Shown in pieces: positions 1 through 5,273 of a stretch of DNA of 8,348 nt. The first letter of the stretch is position 1, and each line of letters opens with the position of its first letter. The notes below the pieces were generated by a model. That model was not told the origin of the DNA, ran no database searches, and saw only the letters and a list, made by a program, of their open reading frames with translations. The position numbers were made by a program, and so were the translations under genes. The DNA comes from Thermoplasmatota archaeon (GTDB taxonomy: Archaea > Thermoplasmatota > Thermoplasmata > UBA10834): positions 1 to 8,348 of the forward strand of contig JAUPMC010000122.1 of assembly GCA_030836605.1 (NCBI GenBank). Reading direction: 5' to 3'.

Positions 1-214
1 CGGAGAACCCCCGGCCTATCGCAACGACGACGTCCTGGACCGCGAGCGCCATCGCTGGGTCTGGGGCGCGGGTGTGGTCTATCTCCACATCCCCCTCCTC
101 GGAGTCTATGGACAGGCGCACGCCGGTCCTGCGCTCGAGGGCGGTCTTCGTCTCCCCGCCCTTGCCTATGAGCACGCCGACGCGGTCCGTCGGGATCTTG
201 ACTGACTGTGTCAT
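1..214 (-). CDS. KH-domain RNA-binding protein, archaeal Pno1/Dim2-like (partial, 3' end outside window)
   Basis: Reading the minus strand from the ATG at 214-212 gives 71 complete codons, still open at the window edge, so only the N-terminal part is visible. It carries the KH-domain signature IGKGG at residues 16-20 (the GxxG loop that contacts single-stranded RNA), then a helix and strand (TALERRTGVRLSID, 25-38). It ends in AIGRGFS, a stretch typical of archaeal KH proteins related to eukaryotic Pno1/Dim2, a small-subunit ribosome assembly factor. The start codon overlaps the stop of the upstream Rio1 gene in an ATGA arrangement, so translation is probably coupled, and an AAGGAG ribosome binding site lies 11 nt upstream. 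In eukaryotes both Rio1 and Dim2/Pno1 act in 40S maturation, which fits the neighbourhood. Family assignment is by motif and context only; the second KH domain expected in this family would lie outside the window. Confidence 0.85.
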   Translation of the reverse strand, partial: MTQSVKIPTDRVGVLIGKGGETKTALERRTGVRLSIDSEEGDVEIDHTRAPDPAMALAVQDVVVAIGRGFS

Positions 215-1002
215 GGCTTCGTAATCTCCTTCAGTTCGGCCTCGACATCTATCTCCACGTCTTTCTTTCTGAAGTACCTTGCGATGTTGTTCAAGTCGCG
301 CCTGAGCCACTCGAGCGCGTTCGGGTGGTCCCTGTGCACCGCCTGGCCGACATCGATGATGACCGGCTCCCCGCCGAGCATCAGTATGTTGAACTCGCTC
401 AGGTCGCAGTGGACCAGGTACGCCTTCCTGTACGAGAGGCGCATGTAGTCCAGTATCGTCCTCGCGGTCTTCCCGGGGTCCTCGAGGTCCACGTTCCTGA
501 GCTGCCTCGCGGGCTCGCACTCGTCGCCTATGTACTCCATGACTATGATGTTCTGGTGGCGAGCGATGGGCTTCGGGACGCGGACGCCAGCCCTGTGGAG
601 CGCGTCCAGGTTCATGTACTCCTTCTCGGCCCAGACCAGGATGAGCCTCTTCCGGTTGCCTCCGCCCACGCCGCGGAACCTGGGGTCGCCCGCGACGTAC
701 TTGTACATGTCGCCGAAGGTGGCGGTCGAGGTCCTGAATATCTTCACCGCCACGAACTCGCCCTTCGCGGTGCTCGCCCTGAACAGGTTGCCCTCCTTGC
801 CGGTGGACAAAGTGAAGTCGAACTTGTCGACGACCCCGTCGGTCATCAGCTTGTATATGCGCATCAGGTTCTGCTTGTTGAAGACCTCGTCGTACGACTT
901 CCGGTCGTCGTCGTCCTTCCTGCGCATCTTCCAGGAGTCGCGGACGCGCTCAAGCGCCTTCTCCACTCCCTGGCTCTTCGCATCGTAGGGCAACGGCAAC
1001 AC
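211..1002 (-). CDS. rio1: RIO-type serine/threonine protein kinase, Rio1 class
   Basis: A 263-residue atypical protein kinase/ATPase of the RIO family, which acts in late small-subunit ribosome maturation. The motifs identify the Rio1 class: nucleotide-binding loop STGKEG at 66-71, catalytic Lys87 in VAVKIF, hinge VMEYIG at 154-159, catalytic loop HCDLSEFN at 198-205 (Asp200, Asn205) and metal-binding Asp217 in IDVGQ. Rio2 proteins have a GxGKES loop and an N-terminal winged helix, neither of which is seen here. The length is normal for archaeal Rio1, and no canonical activation segment or substrate lobe follows, as expected for RIO kinases. The start is GTG at 1002-1000 (a TTG follows directly), 8 nt after the aIF1A stop, with no strong Shine-Dalgarno, suggesting coupling to aIF1A. 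The TGA stop overlaps the ATG of the KH gene. All key residues are present, so it should be active. Confidence 0.95.
   Translation of the reverse strand: MLPLPYDAKSQGVEKALERVRDSWKMRRKDDDDRKSYDEVFNKQNLMRIYKLMTDGVVDKFDFTLSTGKEGNLFRASTAKGEFVAVKIFRTSTATFGDMYKYVAGDPRFRGVGGGNRKRLILVWAEKEYMNLDALHRAGVRVPKPIARHQNIIVMEYIGDECEPARQLRNVDLEDPGKTARTILDYMRLSYRKAYLVHCDLSEFNILMLGGEPVIIDVGQAVHRDHPNALEWLRRDLNNIARYFRKKDVEIDVEAELKEITKP
226..231 (-). promoter_or_regulatory. Ribosome binding site of the KH-domain gene
   Basis: On the minus strand the bases read AAGGAG, 11 nt before the ATG at 214-212 and inside the end of the Rio1 coding region. It supports that ATG as the true start and reinitiation across the 4-nt overlap. 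Confidence 0.6.
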
Positions 1003-1010
1003 CCTGCGCT

Positions 1011-1367
1011 TCAGAATATGTCAATCGACTTGGGAAGCATCTTCTTCCTGCTCAGGTACATCGCCTGGGTCTTCGTGTACCTGTACATGATGTTGGCCTT
1101 CTCGTCCTGGAAGTCCCACGGCTGCACGATGACCAGGTCGCCCTCCCTGATCCACATGCGCTTCTTGATCTTGCCGGGTATGCGGCCCATGCGAGACTTC
1201 CCGTCCGCGCACATGACCTTGATCCTCGAGGCGCCCAGGAGCTGATCCGCTATCCCGAATATCTCCCTGTCCTTCTTTCGGGGCAATCGCACTCTGACGA
1301 ACTCTGGCTGCCCGTCAGGGCCCAGTTTGACCTCCTCTTCCTGTTGGCGTCCTCGGTGGAATGGCAT
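1011..1367 (-). CDS. eif1A: Translation initiation factor aIF1A
   Basis: A 118-residue archaeal homologue of eIF1A/IF1, which binds the A site of the small ribosomal subunit during initiation. The N-terminus is short, basic and polar (MPFHRGRQQEEEVK). The OB fold follows from VRVRLPR, with hallmark stretches QLLGASRIKV, GRIPGKIKKRMWIREGD and VQPWDFQDEKA, ending in RYTKTQAMYL and a basic C-terminal tail. The reading frame stays open upstream to an ATG at 1505, which would add 46 residues lacking any family similarity. I prefer the ATG at 1367-1365 because the product then has the usual family length and a TATA-like box lies about 41 nt upstream, inside the would-be extension. It is the first gene of the aIF1A-Rio1-KH operon, with 8 nt between its stop and the Rio1 start, and is divergent from argG. 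Confidence 0.95.
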   Translation of the reverse strand: MPFHRGRQQEEEVKLGPDGQPEFVRVRLPRKKDREIFGIADQLLGASRIKVMCADGKSRMGRIPGKIKKRMWIREGDLVIVQPWDFQDEKANIMYRYTKTQAMYLSRKKMLPKSIDIF

Positions 1368-1403
1368 ATGTCTCAGTCCGTGGTGAGAAGTAATATTCTG
1401 CGC

Positions 1404-1412
1404 ATACTTAAG
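1404..1412 (-). promoter_or_regulatory. Archaeal TATA-like box for the aIF1A-Rio1-KH operon
   Basis: The minus strand reads CTTAAGTAT, centred about 41 nt upstream of the chosen aIF1A ATG. With the usual archaeal spacing of about 26 nt from box to transcription start, the transcript would begin near 1382, with a leader of roughly 14 nt. It is the most AT-rich stretch in a GC-rich divergent spacer. Confidence 0.5.
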
Positions 1413-1516
1413 CGTGCTGGACATGGTTTGGAGCTGGTGCCAGACTCTGTCTCGGACGGGTCGCGTGGACATGGCCGGGCCCCCCGCGTGTCCGGAATGC
1501 GACACGGTCCGGCGGA

Positions 1517-1543
1517 GGGTGTTGTCGCTGGGTCAGCACACCC
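1517..1543. promoter_or_regulatory. Dyad next to the argG TATA box, candidate operator
   Basis: GGGTGT at 1517-1522 and its exact reverse complement ACACCC at 1538-1543 are separated by 15 nt. Half-site centres are 21 bp apart, about two helical turns, and the right arm abuts the TATA-like bases at 1544-1548. That is the geometry of a site for a dimeric regulator able to affect TBP/TFB binding. The arms are only six bases, so chance is possible. It lies upstream of the likely transcription start, so it would act as DNA rather than as an RNA hairpin. Confidence 0.3.
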
Positions 1544-1549
1544 TTATAC
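1543..1549 (+). promoter_or_regulatory. Archaeal TATA-like box for argG-argH
   Basis: CTTATAC lies about 40 nt upstream of the argG ATG. A start about 26 nt downstream would fall near 1570-1572, giving a short leader that begins at the GGAGG. It is the only AT-rich hexamer in the argG-proximal half of the spacer. Confidence 0.5.
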
Positions 1550-1570
1550 GCACTGTCGAATCGGACGAGC

Positions 1571-1575
1571 GGAGG
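1571..1575 (+). promoter_or_regulatory. Ribosome binding site of argG
   Basis: GGAGG is followed by 10 nt and then the ATG at 1586, and supports that start. If transcription begins near 1572, as the TATA position suggests, the site would sit at the very 5' end of the mRNA. Confidence 0.5.
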
Positions 1576-1585
1576 CGACGACTCC

Positions 1586-2869
1586 ATGGAAAACCCCGCT
1601 CAGAAGAAGGAGAAGCCGAAGATACTCCTCGCGTACTCAGGCGGCCTGGACACGTCAGTGGCGATCCACTGGCTCAATCAGATGCACGGCTGCGATGTCG
1701 TCACCGTGACCGTAGACGTCGGTCAAACTGACGACCTCAAGGACGCGATGAGGAGGGCCAGGGCCATAGGGGCGTCGCGCGCGTGGGTGATAGACGCGAA
1801 GAAGGAGTTCGCCGAATCCTACGTCCTACCTGCGCTCAAGGCCAACGCGCTCTACGAGGGGAGCTACCCGCTCGGGACGGCCATCGCGCGACCGCTCATG
1901 GTCGCGAAGCTGGTCGAGATGGCGAAGCGGCTCGGGGCGGACACGATAGCTCACGGGTGCACCGGCAAGGGGAACGACCAGGTCCGGTTCGAGGTGTCGA
2001 TCATGGCGCTCGCCCCCGATATGAAGATCATGGCTCCCACCAGGGAGTGGAAGATGTCGCGCGAGGACGAGATCGAGTACGCGAAGGCCAACGGCATCCC
2101 GATACCCGTGACGGTCGACGCCCCGTACAGCATTGACGAGAGCGTCTGGAGCCGGGCGATCGAGTGCGGCGTGCTCGAGGACCCATGGGAGGAGCCCCCC
2201 GAGTCCATATATGGCTGGACCAAGGGCGTGGGCGCGACCCCTGACAAGCCCGAGTATGTGGAGATAGGCTTCGTCGAGGGGAAGCCCGTGTCCCTCAACG
2301 GGGTCCAGATGGAACTCCTCGACATCATCGTGGCGCTGAACGAGGTCGCCGGGAATCACGGCGTCGGCAGGATAGACATCATCGAGAACCGGCTCGTAGG
2401 GATAAAGTCGAGAGAGATCTACGAGGCCCCCGGGGCGACTGTGCTGATCAAGGCGCACCAGGACCTCGAGGGCATGGTCCTGCCCAAGGACCTCCTGCAC
2501 TACAAGAAGACCGTCGAGCAGCACTACGCGGACCTAGTGTACAACGGCCTCTGGTTCTCCCCGCTCAAGACAGCCCTCGACGCGTTCGTGGATAGCACAC
2601 AGGAGAACGTCACGGGCACTGTCAAGGTCAAGCTCCACAAGGGGAGCGCGGTGGTCGTGGGCAGGGAGTCGCCCTGCTCGCTGTACAGCGCGGCCCTGTC
2701 CACGTACGACAAGGGCGACGCGTTCGACCATTCCGCCGCGAAGGGGTTCATCTATGTCTGGGGGCTGCCTCTGAAAGTGGGGGCGCTCGCCAGGGCGGCC
2801 CGGGCAAACGGGAACGGTGTTTCGAATGACAGCGCGGTCATCGAGGAACCCTGCGCCACGTGTAAGTGA
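1586..2869 (+). CDS. argG: Argininosuccinate synthase
   Basis: A 427-residue cytosolic enzyme joining citrulline and aspartate with ATP, via a citrullyl-AMP intermediate, to give argininosuccinate. The N-type ATP pyrophosphatase P-loop is AYSGGLDTS at 16-24. Other family signatures are YEGSYPLGTAIARP at 90-103, GCTGKGNDQVRFE at 124-136, YSIDESVWSR at 181-190 and SAAKGFIYVWGLP near 383-395. All catalytic motifs are intact. The ATG at 1586 is preceded by GGAGG and gives the usual short N-terminal tail before the P-loop. The C-terminus runs about 20 residues past the conserved end. This tail is polar, ends in CATCK (a CxxC) and is encoded in the DNA shared with argH. It is the first gene of an argGH operon, so transcription from the promoter upstream probably drives both. 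Confidence 0.97.
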   Translation: MENPAQKKEKPKILLAYSGGLDTSVAIHWLNQMHGCDVVTVTVDVGQTDDLKDAMRRARAIGASRAWVIDAKKEFAESYVLPALKANALYEGSYPLGTAIARPLMVAKLVEMAKRLGADTIAHGCTGKGNDQVRFEVSIMALAPDMKIMAPTREWKMSREDEIEYAKANGIPIPVTVDAPYSIDESVWSRAIECGVLEDPWEEPPESIYGWTKGVGATPDKPEYVEIGFVEGKPVSLNGVQMELLDIIVALNEVAGNHGVGRIDIIENRLVGIKSREIYEAPGATVLIKAHQDLEGMVLPKDLLHYKKTVEQHYADLVYNGLWFSPLKTALDAFVDSTQENVTGTVKVKLHKGSAVVVGRESPCSLYSAALSTYDKGDAFDHSAAKGFIYVWGLPLKVGALARAARANGNGVSNDSAVIEEPCATCK

Positions 2870-4265
2870 CGAGTTCCTCGGGTTCACAGGCTCCGTCCAT
2901 TACGACAGGAGGCTCTGGAAGCACGACATAGCTGGCAGCATCGCCCACGTGCACGCGCTCGCGCACGCGGGCGTACTGACCAAGGGCGAGAAGGATGACC
3001 TCATCTCCGGCCTCAGGGAGGTCGCGAGGGAGTGCGCCAGAGGGACGGCCGTCTTCGACCCGCGGCTCGAGGATGTGCACATGAACATCGAGCGGATGCT
3101 CACGGACCGCGTGGGCGACGTCGGCGCGAAGCTGCACACGGGAAGGAGCAGGAATGACCAGGTAGCCCTGGACATGAGGCTCATGACGCGCGAGTCGCTC
3201 GTCGGGGTGATGGCGGAGGTCGTGGCCCTCCATGATATCATCCTAAGGAAGGCCTGCGAGGCTGGCGGGGCGGTCCTGCCAGGGTACACGCACCTCCAGC
3301 ACGCCCAGCCGGTACTGCTCTCGCATCATCTCCTGGCGCACTTCTGGAGGCTCCGGAGGGACTTCCAGAGGATGGCTGACTGTTACGCGCGCGTGAACGT
3401 GTCCCCCCTCGGGGCCGGGGCCCTCGCGGGGACCGCGTTCGGCATAGACAGGGACATACCCGCGGGCCTGCTCAAGATGGGCGGGGTCACGGAGAACTCA
3501 ATCGACTCGGTGTCGGACAGGGACTTCGTGGCGGAGTCCGTGTTCGCGCTCTCGCTCCTCATGGTCCACCTCTCCTCGCTATGCGAGGAGCTCGTACTCT
3601 GGTCGTCCCAAGAGTTCAGATTCGTCAAGCTCCCGAAGGACCTCTCAAGCGGCTCCAGCATGATGCCGCAGAAGAGGAACCCGGACATACCCGAGCTCGT
3701 CCGAGGCAAGGCCGGGCGGGCCATCGGTCACTTGGTCGCGATCCTCACCGTGCTGAAATCTCTTCCCCTCGCGTACAACCGCGACCTGCAGGAAGACAAG
3801 GAGAACCTCTTCGATGTCTTCGACACCGTCGGGGCCTCGCTCCATGCCCTCACGCACTTCCTCGCAGAAGCTGAATTCGACACGGTGAGGATGAGGGAGT
3901 CGGCGGAGGTGGGGTTGATGACCGCGACCGACCTCGCCGACCTCCTCACAACCCGCGGCATCCCCTTCAGGACCGCCCATGGGATCGTCCAACACGTCTC
4001 TGAGCAGTCCGGAGGGGACCCGCGCAACTTCAAGAGGCTAGCGGTCGAGGCGGCCTCGGAGCATGGCGTGGCTCTCGCGGGGTCTGACCTGGACGCCCTG
4101 GACTTGGACAACTCGATATCGAGGCGCGACTCCTACGGAGGCACCTCCCGAGTGTCAGTGGACATCCAGGCCGGGGAGGCCGCCGTCGCGTTGTCGGGCG
4201 AGAAGAAGGAGTTGACTGGTCTCAGGAGGCAGTTGGCCGCCGTGGACGACCTCGTGACGGGCTGA
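2826..4265 (+). CDS. argH: Argininosuccinate lyase
   Basis: A 479-residue member of the fumarase/aspartase superfamily that cleaves argininosuccinate to arginine and fumarate, the last step of arginine synthesis. It is active as a homotetramer in known members. Visible motifs, numbered from the ATG at 2826, are FTGSVHYDRRL with HDIAGSIAH near 20-42, HMNIERML near 85-92, LHTGRSRNDQ at 103-112, PGYTHLQHAQP at 152-162, the superfamily signature GSSMMPQKRNPD at 276-287 (flexible catalytic Ser loop) and NRDLQEDKE at 318-326. The start is uncertain: a GTG at 2817 is in frame three codons upstream, and both starts lie inside argG (overlap 44 nt from the ATG, 53 nt from the GTG). No strong Shine-Dalgarno is seen, so translation is probably coupled to argG. 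The usual WGGRF-type N-terminus is replaced by a divergent ARSSRNPAPR stretch. The gene ends 3 nt from the convergent ACT-protein gene. Confidence 0.96.
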   Translation: MTARSSRNPAPRVSDEFLGFTGSVHYDRRLWKHDIAGSIAHVHALAHAGVLTKGEKDDLISGLREVARECARGTAVFDPRLEDVHMNIERMLTDRVGDVGAKLHTGRSRNDQVALDMRLMTRESLVGVMAEVVALHDIILRKACEAGGAVLPGYTHLQHAQPVLLSHHLLAHFWRLRRDFQRMADCYARVNVSPLGAGALAGTAFGIDRDIPAGLLKMGGVTENSIDSVSDRDFVAESVFALSLLMVHLSSLCEELVLWSSQEFRFVKLPKDLSSGSSMMPQKRNPDIPELVRGKAGRAIGHLVAILTVLKSLPLAYNRDLQEDKENLFDVFDTVGASLHALTHFLAEAEFDTVRMRESAEVGLMTATDLADLLTTRGIPFRTAHGIVQHVSEQSGGDPRNFKRLAVEAASEHGVALAGSDLDALDLDNSISRRDSYGGTSRVSVDIQAGEAAVALSGEKKELTGLRRQLAAVDDLVTG

Positions 4266-4268
4266 CGT

Positions 4269-4955
4269 TCACTTGCCGTTCTCGGGGACGATCTTGTCCT
4301 CGACGCAGGCCGAGAGGATGTCGAACGCGCGCATCATGTCCTCCCTGTTGACTATGAATATGGTGTCCGTGTGGCAGCTGACGGCCTCGAGCAGGTTTAT
4401 TCCCTGCTCCGAGAGCATCGAGACCAGGTACGCGAACGCCCCCCTGGTGGTCTCTATCCTCTGAGGGCTCTTGACCGTGATCTCGGCGAGGTTCTGCTTC
4501 ACCGTGACGACATGGTCCTCGCCTATCGCCCGCGCGACCATCGGCAGGAACTTGTCCTCCGATATGACGGTGATGGCGTTCGCGCTCTGCATCACCTGCA
4601 TGGTGCTCTTGTCCGAGAGGATCTTCTTCACGACCTCCTCGAGGTTCCTGAGGACGATCCACTCGTTCTTCGCCACGACGATGCATATGCGGGTCTTGAG
4701 CTCGAGCCTGCTCTCCTCGAACACGCTCATTATGTCGCCCTCGAAGTCCGTCTTCGAGAGCCTCGCGGCGTAGCGCCTGCTGGCCGCGAGCACGGCCTCC
4801 TCGTGCGTGACGCCCGTCTCCTTCATGATGAGCCTAGACAGGGACGAGAAGTTGACAAGGTCCTTGCTGACGCAGTCCCTGACGCTCGGGTGCCTGTCGA
4901 TGTACTTCCGAGTCGTCTCGGCGACGCTCGGCCTGTCCTTAGCTTTCTTGTCCAT
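4269..4955 (-). CDS. Tandem ACT-like domain protein, function unknown
   Basis: A 228-residue soluble protein with no signal peptide or membrane segment. Residues 9-68 look like a small helical domain containing VNFSSLSRLIMKE, a pattern I associate with archaeal ACT-domain proteins whose first part may be helix-turn-helix-like. Residues about 86-152 (RLELKTRICIVVAKNEW onward) and 157-218 (AEITVKSPQRIETTRGAFAYLVS, then INLLEAVSCHTDTIFIVN) each fit the beta-alpha-beta-beta-alpha-beta pattern of ACT domains. The second half resembles the tandem ACT region of aspartokinases. ACT domains commonly bind amino acids and control enzymes or transcription. No catalytic domain is attached, so a sensor or regulator role is an inference. 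It faces argH tail to tail with 3 nt between the stops and is divergent from tRNA-Glu. The ATG at 4955-4953 lies about 30 nt below a TATA-like box, suggesting a nearly leaderless message. Confidence 0.8.
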   Translation of the reverse strand: MDKKAKDRPSVAETTRKYIDRHPSVRDCVSKDLVNFSSLSRLIMKETGVTHEEAVLAASRRYAARLSKTDFEGDIMSVFEESRLELKTRICIVVAKNEWIVLRNLEEVVKKILSDKSTMQVMQSANAITVISEDKFLPMVARAIGEDHVVTVKQNLAEITVKSPQRIETTRGAFAYLVSMLSEQGINLLEAVSCHTDTIFIVNREDMMRAFDILSACVEDKIVPENGK

Positions 4956-4981
4956 TCCTCAGGCGAATCCGCTGGACCGCC

Positions 4982-4987
4982 TTTAAG
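4982..4987 (-). promoter_or_regulatory. TATA-like box for the ACT-domain gene
   Basis: The minus strand reads AAGCTTAAAG over 4990-4981, with CTTAAA as the core. Its centre is about 30 nt from the ATG at 4955, which would place the transcription start 3-5 nt before the start codon. Confidence 0.5.
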
Positions 4988-5038
4988 CTTTGTCGTATCT
5001 CGGACACGCGTTTCGTCGGAGCCAGGCCCGGGGAAGGG

Positions 5039-5045
5039 TTAAATA
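5039..5045 (+). promoter_or_regulatory. TATA-like box for tRNA-Glu
   Basis: TTAAATA in a GC-rich setting, preceded by purine-rich GGGAAGGG that could be the BRE. It lies about 46 nt upstream of the mature tRNA 5' end, implying a start near 5068 and a 5' leader of about 20 nt removed by RNase P. Confidence 0.55.
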
Positions 5046-5087
5046 CGGACACCTCATAGGCCGGATTTGCGGGCATCCGTCGCCAAT

Positions 5088-5162
5088 GCTCCCGTAGTGT
5101 AGTCCGGTTCATCATCCCAGCCTTTCGAGCTGGTCACCCGGGTTCAAATCCCGGCGGGAGCA
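5088..5162 (+). tRNA. trnE: tRNA-Glu, anticodon UUC
   Basis: A complete cloverleaf can be drawn. The acceptor stem is GCTCCCG (5088-5094) with CGGGAGC (5155-5161), with discriminator A at 5162. The anticodon stem is CCAGC (5117-5121) with GCTGG (5129-5133), closing the loop CTTTCGA with anticodon TTC at 5124-5126. The T arm is CCGGG-TTCAAAT-CCCGG (5138-5154). The sequence strongly resembles archaeal tRNA-Glu genes, including the D-arm start TAGTGTAGTCCGG. No CCA is encoded (the next bases are CAC), and there is no intron. A TATA-like box lies upstream. It is read convergently towards the large surface-protein gene, with about 110 nt between them. Confidence 0.97.
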
Positions 5163-5184
5163 CACATCATTCTGGACAGCATGA

Positions 5185-5219
5185 GCGCCTGACGGGAGGG
5201 CCGAGGCGGCCACCGGCGC
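5185..5219. other. Weak imperfect hairpin between tRNA-Glu and the surface-protein gene
   Basis: Outer arms GCGCC (5185-5189) and GGCGC (5215-5219) enclose inner arms GGCC (5199-5202) and GGCC (5208-5211), with unequal internal loops. It is not followed by a T-run on either strand, so it is not a standard terminator. Its role is unknown and chance is plausible in GC-rich DNA. Confidence 0.25.
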
Positions 5220-5233
5220 AATAAGAGAAGTGT

Positions 5234-5258
5234 AAGAGGTTTGGTTGAAGAGGTTTGG
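5234..5258. repeat. 11-bp tandem direct repeat just after the surface-protein stop
   Basis: AAGAGGTTTGG occurs at 5234-5244 and again, identical, at 5248-5258, with a 3-nt TTG spacer (period 14). On the minus strand, which is the sense strand of the large gene, this makes a pyrimidine-rich 3' untranslated stretch continuing to CACTTCTCTTATT near 5221. It could help end that transcript, since archaeal termination favours pyrimidine/T-rich tracts, but no run of five T is present. Confidence 0.5.
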
Positions 5259-5273
5259 CGCAACTGTGGCCGG

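Noticed and set aside
208..1245. Long plus-strand open frame (345 codons) antisense to Rio1 and aIF1A
   Set aside because: It is complementary to two genes with clear family motifs, has a composition typical of GC-rich shadow frames (rich in Val, Arg, Leu, Pro, His) and shows no recognisable domain.
1368..1505. N-terminal extension of aIF1A from an ATG at 1505
   Set aside because: It would add 46 residues with no family similarity and would bury the promoter box at 1404-1412 in coding sequence; the ATG at 1367 gives the normal length.
1826..2524. Minus-strand open frame (232 codons) inside argG
   Set aside because: It is antisense to strongly conserved argG motifs and has no family resemblance of its own.
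4371..5042. Plus-strand open frame (223 codons) antisense to the ACT-domain gene
   Set aside because: It is a low-information shadow rich in Arg, Leu, Asp and His, and it runs across the TATA-like box of the ACT gene.
5185..5232. Hairpin after tRNA-Glu as an intrinsic terminator
   Set aside because: The arms are short, with unequal loops, and no T-run follows on either strand.
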